Shown one piece after another: positions 45,901-56,467 of a stretch of DNA of 64,000 nucleotides. The translations under genes were made by a program, and so were the position numbers. This DNA is from Mesodorylaimus sp. YZB2_4 (Eukaryota > Nematoda > Enoplea > Dorylaimida > Dorylaimidae): NCBI GenBank assembly GCA_030248295.1, contig JASANH010001467.1:59396-123395 (forward strand), given 5' to 3'. Within the stretch, counting starts at the first letter, position 1. Each line of letters opens with the position of its first letter. The notes beneath the pieces are model-generated. The model was not told where the DNA came from. It saw nothing but the letters and a program-made list of their open reading frames with translations, and made no database searches.

Positions 45901-48900
45901 CGGCCGAATTTGAGAAGAAGGTTATGGATAACCATAAGAAATTGATGTAAGTTGTGGGAAGATGAGTAATTGTGTGGATTATGATAAGATTCGTATTTTA
46001 GAGGGATGAGTCCAGCTGAAAGCGATTTAGCATTATTGGAAACGGCGAGGCGGTCTGAATTTTATGGAGTCAAGTTCCACGGGGGAAGGGTATGTTTGCA
46101 TGTGTATATGGAGAGTAGATGATGCAGTGGGGTCGTTTTAGGACATCGAGGGAACACCAGTCTCGTTAGCCGTTCTTCATTTGGGTATCAAAGTTTACCA
46201 TCAACTTTCGTGCGCGAGTACGTTTTCCTGGGCCAAACTTAGGAAACTGAGCTTTAAACGAAAGAAGCTATTTATCAAACTACTTCCGGAGAGTTGTGTA
46301 AGTATCTGGGAGGATTTTTTCAAAGTTTTTTAAATGTTAGTGTGAATTTTTTAGATGTATTATAAAGATACGATCGAATTTTCATTCGAAACTCGGAATG
46401 AATGTAAAATGTTTTGGAAGAAAGCCATTGAACATCACGCCTTTTTTCGTTGCTCAGAAACAATGCCAACGTCGAGGCATCAGTCAAAATTTTTCACCAA
46501 AGGATCTTCGTTTAGGTATGATGATAATTTTAAGTGGATTCAGAGTTGGGAGTGTAAAAAAAGTGCCTTCTCTTTCGTTATAGGTATTCGGGTAGAACGC
46601 AGCGACAACTGATCGATTATGTCAGAGAACATCATAAACGACGGGAGCCATTTACCAGGTGAGGGCAGGTGTCAGTTTTATGATAGGGATGGATGACACC
46701 TAGCCTTGGCTCCAAGACAATGAAGTCGTGAGCGAAGAGAAAGAGAATAGATACTTCTGAGAGGAGACAAAAAGTGCGAGGCATTGTCTCGTTCTACCAT
46801 TCTTTTCTATGCTTTTCAGACCTCTTCATTCGGCTAAAACGAAAAAAGTGAACGATGAACGACTTCTACCGACGCCGGTTTCGTCGCTTCCTGGAACGTT
46901 GACAAGAGAAAATGGCAATTTATCAATAAGTGTCGTCTCGTCGTCGTTGGGTCGGGAAAGGAGGTTTGTTGACGATTATCAACAGGTGCCTACGTTCGCC
47001 GTCATCACGGCCGATGTGCCCGAACAAAACGTGCATTTAGAAGAAGGACGCGAACAACAAATGGCGACCTGCGATCATGAAGAAGAGACTGCCAGATGGA
47101 AATTATTCGTTGGCAATAATAATGAACAAAATCGAGTGACTGCAATTGCGTCCTCGCCACCAACGACGACTGTCATTCCACCAACACCCGATACTCCTCA
47201 ATTGAAACGCAAAGCTGTCAAAATGGCTGTGGCGCCGGTGGTGACAAAGCAACAGATTACGTTTCATTTCCCCGTCACTGAAATCAGTCCCGATTCGCCC
47301 TCGTCGATGTCCGATTTTGATAGTAGATTAGGCGAAAGCAGCGGGAAGCAACCACCGATTGTCCCTCCGTCATTGCACGACGATCAATTCGGGTTAGGAG
47401 AATGGGCGGTGCCGCCGACACCGTGCTCGCCAACGTTGCCTCCCATGTCGCCGGGTGGAGAAGGAGAAGGGGTGGAAGAAGATAATATTAGCGAGGATTC
47501 TTATCATTTGGCCGAAAACGAACAAATTGCGGAAAGGATTCAACAAAAAGCGATGTATGGAAAGAATCGGCCGTATATTAGTACGAGTCTCCCAATGTCG
47601 GCTATTCGAAGAGGAGACGACTCGCACGGATGCACATGCAGCGATAAGCCGAATCAGTTGTCGTTGCAAACGTTCGGAGATCGTCCAGCGGCGTCAACGT
47701 CGTTGGATATTGTGTTCCCTTCAAATTTGCAACCGACTCAAGGATTTCAACCGGCTGAACAAAGGCATTTACCCGAGACAGCATCGCCGCCAAGATCTCC
47801 AACTCGTGGATTACCGGCCCCGTTACCTGGTCGCGTATTGCCCAAAGGACCTATCATTGTGGCTCGCACGAAACCAATTCCACCTCCTAAACCAAAGATG
47901 GGTCTAGCGCATTTGGAACGAAGCGCTAGAGGGGATTACGCGTCTACGGCAACGTCCCAACCAGTCACCTCGCCGTCGACGGAACCATTGGTTATCAGCC
48001 ACAGCACGATTACAACGACGGAGATCACGGTCAAGAAGATTATGGACGTGTGCGAGCCAGTGGTGAAAGCGGAGGCACTTGCACAGGAGTCCAAAATGAA
48101 GAAACAGACGGAGGAAATGAGTGGCGAGAAAAAGAAAGTTGTATTCGTGACGCCAGAATCGTCGAAACGAGAAGATTCTTTGGATGATGCAAGTATTGGT
48201 CTTCCAACTGAACATAGTCCTTCGCCAGCGACCATCGCAAACGCAGCCTTCCCGTCGGATACGGATTCAGTTTCGCTTTCTGCAGAGCCATCAACTCCGC
48301 CCCTTCCACCACCCCCGCCGCCGCCGCCGCAGCTTCCTTCAGTGCCAGTAATAGAAGTACAAAGCGAAGAATGTCCCGAGATCAAGCACAAAATCGTCAA
48401 TGGCGACATTCCTTATATTTTGCACGTGCGACACGTGAAGAAAACGACTGAACAGCCGCCAGAAGAGGTCACGACACTAACAACCTTCTCAACATTCAAG
48501 GAGCCACCGGCGGCGAAAACGGTTTCTCAACAGGTGGCGGCCGAAGTGAGTGGGGATCGGGCGAGGGAGAAAACGCCGTCGTCCATAGATTCGCCCGACA
48601 TGTCGCAACGACGAACAGTTGGAAGAAGGAAGTCTTTCGATTTGGTGCCGAGAAAACGTCTTCCTTCTCCGGCGAGTTTCTCGAGTCAAGATCATTCAGT
48701 GAGTCCTGATTCGGAACACGATGTTGCCGGGTACGTATCCAAGTTCCGGGTTGGTCAATCGAAGAAGATGGATAGTGCGACGATGGAGAAGAGGTCGTCG
48801 AAAAGAAATGATCCTCGCCGAATGACACAGCCAATAACGCCGAAACCGATTCTTGTCAAACCAAAACCAGCTCGTAGTCAACCTTGTTTACCAGGTGCTG

Positions 48901-49283
48901 ATGCCGATGACGATGAGAGCGGAGACGAGTTGGTCAACGTGGAAGCACCGTCCTTTCACGAAGGTATGGACTTGTTGGAGAAGTTGGGCGATGCAGATCA
49001 ATTCAGTACAGGCAGTGTTGGCGAATTGACTGAAATTGATCAAAGAACTGTTCCGGAAACCCGAACGAACACGGTGGTCAGATTCGCACCGACTACTGTC
49101 CTAAGTGATACGCCATTCATCGATGATAGGGCCTCTTCGGAGTCGTTGATAGCAGCTGATTACGATAATTTGCCACCGATAAGACGATCGCATCAGTCGA
49201 CTACAGAATCGTCATCGAGTCAAGTGGATTCGAATGTCGATGTGGGCAAGTCGAATGGTCGGCGTCCAACCAATGGCCATTGA
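42932..49283 (+). CDS. FERM-FA domain protein of the FARP/FRMD7 type, long disordered tail
   Basis: Membrane-cytoskeleton linker. Ten exons join in phase: 42932-43114, 45314-45418, 45477-45601, 45652-45749, 45823-45946, 46002-46089, 46142-46297, 46355-46515, 46584-46658 and 46820-49283, giving 1192 residues. A FERM domain spans about residues 47-335, with [67 protein letters not shown] and [12 protein letters not shown]. These match FARP1/2 and FRMD7 best. An FA (FERM-adjacent) segment ([18 protein letters not shown]) follows. The rest, about 821 residues from one large exon, is Ser/Pro/acidic and disordered, with proline runs and [13 protein letters not shown] SH3-ligand motifs. The DH and PH domains of FARP are absent, so it is FRMD7-like in build. 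The 2.2-kb first intron has no other gene recognised. Confidence 0.88.
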
Positions 49284-50144
49284 AATTGGTAGAGGCAGAA
49301 TGTAATGCGGCATATCGATTTGGTAAAGTGCTGATTGAGCTTTCGTGAAAGCCTTAGCGAGCAGTTGGGGAGTCAGTGCGATCGATGTGGTCTCCAGTTA
49401 GGCATCAAAGACAGATCCGTTATTGTCTTCGGAATAGGCTTCCATATAGTCGAGTACCAGTTGTGCGTTGTGTTTGCACAGGTGCTGGTCTTGTGCGCAC
49501 GTTTTGTACAGTAGATGAGGTTTGGATAGTTGAAAGCAAAGGACAGCTCATTTGGAGAGGCGATAAACCCAAAGATTTTGCCATGGAATGTCTGCTTTGA
49601 GTTTTGTGGAGGCAGCTACAGTGTGGGTTATTTTACTCGTATTTTTATGTGGTTCAGGTTCTAGGTTTTTGGAATCTAGTCATAATAAGCATTTTTTGGA
49701 GATAAGGTGAATTATTGGTATGGATATTAGGCATGGGAGGGACTTTGGAGTGGATGCGAGCAAAATGGTGCTTTATTTATGCATAGGATTTATGAACAGT
49801 TTTTGGATTATTGAGCTTTACATGATTATGCGTGCGTTCGCGTGGATTTGCCATTCTTCGATTGATAACTAGTCAGAGGGCAATATTCATGCTGTGGAAT
49901 ATGGGCAGAGAAGGGCTTCGCAGTTTGCGTACACAGTGCTTGCTTTGGTGTTGAGGCAAGAAGTTGGTGTTTTGAACAAAAAACGAGTTAGTGGTATCGA
50001 GATTATCAGTAAATTTGTTATGACAGGCCAAATATGCGTGCATCAACTACTCTACACTTTACACTATGTGACGGTTTGAATTTCCCGCCATTACTGTCCA
50101 GGCTCTTTCTGTGACAGTGGTTGCAGTTCGAGGCTGCCAACGGC
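49284..50144. other. 3' UTR of the FERM gene and intergenic sequence
   Basis: No coding signal. It presumably contains the end of the FERM transcript and the POLDIP2 promoter. Confidence 0.45.
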
Positions 50145-50225
50145 ATGCGATTGGTTTCTGTTTCTGCTCTATTCTTCGAATGCAAAACAATTGAAACGTG
50201 GTTTTTTATGAGTCAAGACGAAAAA

Positions 50226-52320
50226 ATGCAAGCATATTTTCAGAAATTTACAGTCGGCGTTTCACCGTTTCAACGAAAATTAGTAAATTCGTCACAGAAA
50301 TTGAGAAGGACTTTGTCTCTTTGCATATCAACGAGTGGATTAAATGGCGGGGAAGAAGTGTTTTCAATTCGGCATTTCGCATCGTCAACTGATGGAAATG
50401 GACGAAATTCAAGCGCCCGATATTTGGCTGGCATTCCAAGGTACTGTTAGGGATTTCTAAAGGCATAGCGGGGTAAGGATTCGGGCAATTTTTAGGTTAT
50501 TGGAAATCGGACGGTTAGATAATCCAAAAATCGGCGATAATTATGAAGCGGGGCAGGTAGGCATTTAATTAATCAAACTCTTATTGCAAAATCGGCGAAA
50601 CTAATCTTATTTTAGGCATTTCTGCATAAAATCTTCTGTTTTCGCGGCGTAATTCTGTTTCCGTGGACGACGACCGTTTACGATATTGAAGTCCCTTCGA
50701 ATAATCGATCAAATGCTCAATCATCTTCTGATCTTATTCAAGACGAACAAAAGGAGAAGTGGCAACAGTAAGAAAGAATTTTCGTGAAACTTGCAATTTT
50801 GCATTTCGAGATTCTTGTTTTTAGAGCGGATGCACCAACGAAGGATGCAGCGCCGGCGCCCACCACGACAACGTCTTTGCAAACTTATTACCAAGTTTTG
50901 GTCGATCATCGAGATGCTAATGCTTTGGTAAGTAGCTGGTATTACTGCACGTAATTTCTGTTGATTTCCTTTTTCAATTGTGCAGTTTAATGTAGGTTGA
51001 TAGGATTCAACTAAAGCTAGTGTATGAGCCTTCTTGTTCCCAAGCTCTATCCGTCGGAGATTTTGCTTTTTCCTGGCTATGACGTGCTTGACGGTGTGTG
51101 ATTTATATTCCCTTTTATAATTAGGCTTACGGGCTGCGAGGGGGGTGGTGGGCCGTAGCACAAGAGCACTAGTGTATGAAACTAAGGGAAGCAGAGAGAG
51201 CCGAAACGGAATTCGAAATAGCTATATATAGCTTAGCTTCTCACATCTAGGTTTGCTTGCTTGTCGCCGAAAATTTGTTTAGTGTCAGTCCCAAGCGCTT
51301 TTATTCCTTTTATAGAAGGCCATTTATCAAGACGAAATTACAACCAGAAAAGACGATCTATTTTCGGTTCTGTTTCAAGCGTTGAAAGGTCACTAAATTT
51401 TATATTTCTCTAGAATAAAAATGTAGGCTGTTTAGCTTCATTTTTAGGCTTCTCATTCGTGGCCCATGAAGACATCCTTCCGTATACTCCAACCGAGATG
51501 GTTCCAGTCGAACACGAACATTTTTCTCGCTTCTTGGTCAATACACCGGGAAAAGGTAAGCTTCGATTTCGATCAACTTAAGAAAAGAAAAACGCGTTTT
51601 CATTCTAGGAACTAACTTTGGTGAAAAACCTGCTCTTGTTTCCTGGCGGTCAAAATTTCAAGAAACGCTGCGATTGAGCGAAGTCCGCCGAGAAACTTGC
51701 GAAAAAGTGCGGGTCACAGTGATGCCGTTCTTCCTCGGTTATGCCATGTCGACTGCAGCAGCAAAAAGAAGAACTTATTGCGTAAGGGATTGAGTTTAGA
51801 TTTTTATTCTGAAGATACAAAAGGTTTAATTTTTAGTGGATTTATACACTGCGGCTAGAGAACCTTGCTCGCGATGCTATTACGATCAAAGATGAAGAGT
51901 GGACCATTTTGGATTCGGATATGAAAAAGCCGACGATTTCGGATAAGCCTTTGACAAAATCGGTTAGCTTTTAATAACTTTTTCTGATTTTGGCTAAAAA
52001 ATTGTTTTGATTCGATAATATTTATTTCGTTTTCCTTTTTAGCAGCCGTTAAGTCTTACGCCTCAAACTCCGGCCTTTCAATGCCAAAGTCGGATTCAAT
52101 TGCCGACTAGAAGCGGTTTCATATGGTAAGGTTGTGTGAAGGCGTGCTGGATCACACTGCCTCCAGCCGAATGCTTGGTTTCAGGGGTCGCCTTACTTTG
52201 GAACGCGAGGACGGTACCACGTTCCACTGCCGGATTCCGACGCTTAGTTTGCAGAGTCCAAAGTCGAACGGCGGTTTAGGAGCACCGGTGATAACGGTCG
52301 ATAATTTCCCTGAGCGGTAA
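50226..52320 (+). CDS. POLDIP2: polymerase delta-interacting protein 2
   Basis: Mitochondrial (and reported nuclear) adaptor that binds DNA polymerase delta/PrimPol and ClpX-type partners. Exons in phase: 50226-50440, 50496-50556, 50616-50767, 50825-50927, 51316-51388, 51448-51555, 51609-51781, 51837-51962, 52043-52125 and 52185-52320, giving about 409 residues. The ATG at 50226 starts a basic amphipathic stretch suited to mitochondrial import; in-frame ATGs at 50208 and 50145 are alternatives. The YccV/HspQ-like half includes YEAGQAFLHKIFCFRGVILF and QTYYQVLVDHRD, then VAHEDILPYTPTEMVPVEHE. The ApaG/DUF525 half has VRVTVMPFFLGY, WIYTLRLENLA and SGFIWGRLTLEREDGTTF. The motif order is as in human POLDIP2, which is 368 residues long. 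The extra length lies at the N-terminus and in a low-complexity Ala/Pro/Thr linker. Confidence 0.93.
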
Positions 52321-52725
52321 TGTTTTAGCCCAGTTCGGGTCGAGATGATCGTACAGTATAAGCTTCGCGTACAGTGTAAAATTTTTAGCACATAGGTTTC
52401 GTTTAGCGCTGGTCGTGTTTGTATTTTCTAAAGGGGGGTGGAATTTGTTGGGCCTAACTTATCAGTTGCATGGTCCGTGCAAAAATGGTTTGTGTACAGT
52501 ACAAAATGTGCTGGTTTTGATTGTATGGGATGGAAAGCTGTGTGTAAATAACTTCATCCCATGGGCAATATTGTGTGGACTCGAAGAATCGTTTGTTTTA
52601 TTTTGAATGGCATTGTCAGATTTTGAAATGGCAGGGAAGGGGGAGAAGATTCTGACGCTGATCAGGTCAGGAAGAGTGTCGGAATTTCATTGGCATTTGG
52701 GCTAAGCATGATGTGGAGGATAACA
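52321..52725. other. 3' flank of POLDIP2
   Basis: Nothing recognised before the repeat starts. Confidence 0.4.
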
Positions 52726-53450
52726 GCCGCGGTGGCTGAGTTGGTTGAGGCGTTGGTCCCCGATTGCTTGGGCCAGCAACCCCGAGGGAGGCCGCATGTT
52801 CTGGCTGAGGGCGGCAGCTTAGTAGCCCGCTCTCACGATCGTCAGAGAGGGACCCGGTCTTCAACAGGCGATTCAATAGTCTGTCGCTGGCCTTGCACAC
52901 CTGCGGGGCGACTAACGGAATACCGTCGAGGGGCGGACGAGTGGAGAATCAGGAACTTGGAACACCAGCCGGGGAGGCCCTTCTCGCCCAGTATCATCCT
53001 TGCTCTGGCACAGAATACCCTTGCGTGGAGGTGCTCCTAGTGGAGACAAAGCAAATCTGCCGTGACATCTGGTCACCTTACGGCCCCGCTCATCATGACT
53101 GCTGCTCGGCTGTTGGCAAAAACGGGTTGGAAGTACAACCTACGAAAAATTTTAAAGGAAAGCTTGGAGGATTGTTGTCGTGACGCCAATAAAATCTTTG
53201 GCTCGTCCTACGACAAAGTAGGACTGACCAGAGGAGGGCTCGACCCACAGGAATAATCCCACGCAGTCCACGACTTGCCGCGTTGAGTATTCTAGCCAAT
53301 GCACAACGAAGGCTGTTTAGGGCCAGCCGGGGTGCGCGCACGAGTGCCATTAGCGAGGTTCCGACGGCTGAAGCAGCTCAAAGCACTCCAGACCAGGAAG
53401 TCAAGACGTCATTAACCGATGCCTCAAAACAGAACCAGCCCGTTTAGGGG
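52726..53450 (+). repeat. composite tRNA-headed SINE-like repeat
   Basis: The head GCCGCGGTGGCTGAGTTGG, continuing TTGAGGCGTTGG, resembles the 5' half of tRNA-Leu/Ser including box A. The middle (about 52885-53160) matches 24022-24365. The 3' part (about 53170-53445) matches 54345-54590: ATTAGCGAGGTTCCGA, CAGACCAGGAAGTCAAGACG, and CAAAACAGAACCAGCC/AAAACAAAACCAGCC in order. The long body is unusual for a SINE and may be two elements joined. Confidence 0.7.
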
Positions 53451-53762
53451 CTGGTCTTAAGGGAGATAGGAAAGAGGGGGTTAGTGTCAGAGGACAAGGC
53501 AAGAATGGGCTAATCATTGTTTGAAAAGGATCCAAACAGTACGTGCATGAGTATCCGCCCTGCAATTAGTCTCATTGGCGTATTGTCCGAGGTCAGAAAA
53601 TATCTACTGAAATCATAAAATATTTAAACGTGGACGTAAATACTCTGCTGGGAGCAAGTGTAAACACTTCATACTTTACACTGCAGTTGCCCAGGCTTAT
53701 TCGGCCAGCAACAATCGTGTATCAATCGTTCTTTGCTGTCGGCTGGGGCTGCTTTCGACGCG

Positions 53763-54314
53763 ATGATCAGCGCACTTCACGTCGCGGCGCTCGTTGACGG
53801 CGGTGCCGCCACGGTTGCCGGCCTGGCCTTGTCAGCCCCGACATGTTCGTGGTTTAAGAAAAATAGGTGAAGGAGAGCAACGAAGCGCCAGCGGAAGAAG
53901 TGCCTGCTTCAAACTCGGACGAGGACAGGACATTTCGACAGTGCTTCTCCTGGCCCCTAGTTTCGCCGACAAAAAATGGTAAGGTGTGAACTAGTTCTAC
54001 TGGGTTCGATATATTCTTGCTGCATTTTTTCAGAAACCGAACCAGGTGAGAAATCTCAAGCCGCCTTTGCCCCCCTCTACTTGGAAATCAATCGAAAACC
54101 AGAAGAGAAGACTGGGACGGTGGCATCGCAGACTGTTGATTCGATCGGCAAGGGAAAGGGGCCTGCGATGGCGGGAAAGAGGATCATCGGTGACCCGGTT
54201 TTGGAAAAGGCTGCGTCTGGGATGGTGGCATCGCCGACTGTACGTTTGATCTGCAAGGGAAAGGGGCCTCCGATGGCGTCGATGATGCTGCCAGAGGAGA
54301 AAGGCAAGAAATGA
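53763..54314 (+). CDS. doubtful small gene: hydrophobic leader, acidic stretch and GKGKGP repeats
   Basis: No family recognised. A frame from the ATG at 53763 encodes a hydrophobic segment ending SWFKKN. A second frame (from about 53867) reads KESNEAPAEEVPASNSDEDR and splices in phase (donor at 53979, acceptor before 54035) to TEPGEKSQ and a tail with two copies of a GKGKGPxMA-containing repeat, stopping at 54314. The link between the first two pieces is unresolved: no intron reconciles the frames, so there may be an indel. The layout (hydrophobic segment, Cys, basic residues, Lys/Gly/Pro tail) vaguely recalls the pair at 8.9-11.9 kb. It lies between two copies of the repeat's 3' part. Confidence 0.25.
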
Positions 54315-54344
54315 CCTTGATCTGATTTAAAGGAGGAAAGTTGA

Positions 54345-54590
54345 GCTCGTACAATTACTGTTCGTGATGCTAGTAAAATGTTTGGCTCGTGGTAGGGCAA
54401 ACTAAAACTGGTCACAAGAATTATCCCGCGCGGTCCACCACAAGAACCGTTCAGAAGCAGCTACACAGGGTGGAATTAGCGAGGTTCCGATGGATCTGGG
54501 ACTGAAGTGTTCACAGAGCAGTCCAGACCAGGAAGTCAAGACGTCACCAACCGATGTCTGAAAACAAAACCAGCCACTCGATATTGATCT
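54345..54590 (+). repeat. second copy of the composite repeat's 3' part
   Basis: Direct-orientation match to 53170-53445, separated by about 0.9 kb. ATTAGCGAGGTTCCGATGG and CCAGACCAGGAAGTCAAGAC are the strongest blocks. Confidence 0.75.
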
Positions 54591-55624
54591 CGCTCTCTGA
54601 CTTAGTGTAAGGTTGAGCTGGCACGTTCTCTGAACCACTGCACGGATATCCTCTGGGAGGTGCGGATAAGATATCCAGGCCTATTACACACGACAAATCA
54701 TAGTCGCTGCATAATTACAGCCATTCTAAATAAAAAGGAGTTGAAATTTTTGTGCTGTAGATTAGGTATTCCGCACTGGTTTCAAAAAGTTGTCATTATT
54801 CCATAAATTTACATTGCGTATTCTACTTCTAACTTGGTCCCTTACCGAGTTACCTGACTACCTGGCTTCTAACTGGGTAACTAACTAACCCAGTTATTAG
54901 CCAGTTAGCTGGCGAAACCTTTTTTTTTTTTTTTCATGCGTGTATTAATGTCCTTTGGCACTTTTTAGGCGATTCATGAATCTTTTAAAGGGTGAAATAT
55001 CAAGTGTCAATGTATGCACACGCGGCTGCCCAGGTATGCGACACACGCTATAGCTGGCCACCTGATATAAGGAACAGGAACAGGGCCCATGGCGTTGTTC
55101 ACCCTTCCCTGGTGCTCTCTTTTTGGGTGACAGCTTCCTGGCGATCTCTTGGTGAGTTGTTGACGCATGAACACAATACTGTAGTCTAAATTTTGCCCTT
55201 AACAGCGCCCAGTGTGCAACACCTAATTTAGTTTTTTTAATAGCTGGTAGGCGTCCAACTTTCTTCCATCCCGGCCCAGGATGCCCTCGAGCAACGTCTT
55301 TGCTGCCTGCATCCTATTTCAGTTTAGTGCTAACTAAGATGCCTTATTTGTCGCCTGGTCTCTACAACAGCACAGCCTGCAATATTAGCAATAAAATGAC
55401 GATAACACATGCCACACCCCCCCGTTATAATTTCAAGCCTACCAATGTTCATTTAACTTCAAAAATGTCTGGTTGGGTGTGAGCGCTCTTTGATTGCATA
55501 TTCGTCGAACACAACCTCCGCGTCACCCAAGGCAATAAATGTAGAGGAAGAAAAGCTCGTTTTCTAGTCTTGCCTTGCACAGCTAATGGGCTGTCACTGG
55601 TACCTTGCTGCACGAAAAGTCGCC
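54591..55624. other. intergenic upstream of the amidase gene
   Basis: No gene. Short tandem phrases such as TAACTGGGTAACTAACTAAC and a poly-T tract at about 54921-54934 occur. No clear TATA box precedes the amidase; AATAAAT at about 55534 lies 90 bases before its ATG. Confidence 0.4.
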
Positions 55625-56467
55625 ATGAGAAACTGCAAGTTGCTAATTGTATTGGCTGATGTCCTCGTGGTCGCCTTGTCAGTCCACGTGGTGAGGGTCC
55701 CTTCCCCCAACTTCGGCGATCGCATCGACAAGGCCACGGGCCAACGGGTGGACAAGCCCGCCATGATCGTCATGCATTACACTGCTGTCAGTCTGCAAGA
55801 AACACTGGACATCTTCACCAACAAGTCCTCGCAGGTCAGTGCTCATTACACGGTGGCCGAGAACGGGACCATCTATCAGCACGTGGACGAGGAGTATCGA
55901 GCATGGCACGCTGGCAAGGGCGAATGGCGGGGCATAACCGATGTGAACACCTACTCCATCGGCATCGAGCATGTGAATCTGGGGTATAGGGAGACCCCCG
56001 ATCAACCGCCCGGCATCGTCGTCCCTGGATCGCCCAACCAATGGTATGAATACAAGCCGGCACAAATCCATGCTAGCATAGCCCTGGCCAAAGAGATCGT
56101 CAAACGGTATCGGATCGAAGCGAGGAATGTGATCGGGCACAGTGATTCAGCCGTTGGCAGGAAACCAGACCCCGGACCCCTTTTCCCCTGGGAAACATAC
56201 TCCAGAAATGGGATCGGTGCTTGGATTTTCCACGCTGATGAACAAACGCTCGATGAGAATATACACAAAAAACAAATTTTGGAAATGCAGAAGAAATTGT
56301 ATTCGTACGGATACACTGGAGTGCCCCTCGATGGCGTGTTCGACAACTCGACCAGAAATACTGTGGTCGCTTTCCAAATGCATTTCCGACAAAGCAACAT
56401 ATCGGGCCATATCGACCATGAATCACAGCGAATGATAAGAGCGTTGCTGAAGAAGTACCCGTCCTGA
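55625..56467 (+). CDS. secreted N-acetylmuramoyl-L-alanine amidase, bacterial AmiD type
   Basis: Cleaves the amide bond between N-acetylmuramic acid and L-Ala in peptidoglycan. A single uninterrupted exon of 280 residues from the ATG at 55625 (an in-frame ATG at 55586 adds 13). The N-terminus is a eukaryote-compatible signal peptide (about residues 1-20), so the enzyme should be secreted. An Amidase_2 domain follows, in a form close to E. coli AmiD/AmpD: zinc ligands His51 (VMHYTA), His172 (IGHSD) and Asp182 (RKPDPG); catalytic-site Glu115 (SIGIEHVN) and Lys180; and the blocks SAHYTVAENGTIY and YRAWHAG. Residues about 229-277 form a PG_binding_1 domain (LDGVFDNSTRNTVVAFQ), giving the same two-domain order as bacterial AmiD. 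This is not the usual animal PGRP form. The lack of introns and domain order suggest horizontal transfer from bacteria. Confidence 0.9.
   Translation: MRNCKLLIVLADVLVVALSVHVVRVPSPNFGDRIDKATGQRVDKPAMIVMHYTAVSLQETLDIFTNKSSQVSAHYTVAENGTIYQHVDEEYRAWHAGKGEWRGITDVNTYSIGIEHVNLGYRETPDQPPGIVVPGSPNQWYEYKPAQIHASIALAKEIVKRYRIEARNVIGHSDSAVGRKPDPGPLFPWETYSRNGIGAWIFHADEQTLDENIHKKQILEMQKKLYSYGYTGVPLDGVFDNSTRNTVVAFQMHFRQSNISGHIDHESQRMIRALLKKYPS

Noticed and set aside
47936..48409. Minus-strand frames within the FERM tail exon
   Set aside because: Antisense shadows of the confirmed plus-strand exon.
52690..53350. Several short frames around 53 kb
   Set aside because: Fall inside the tRNA-headed repeat.
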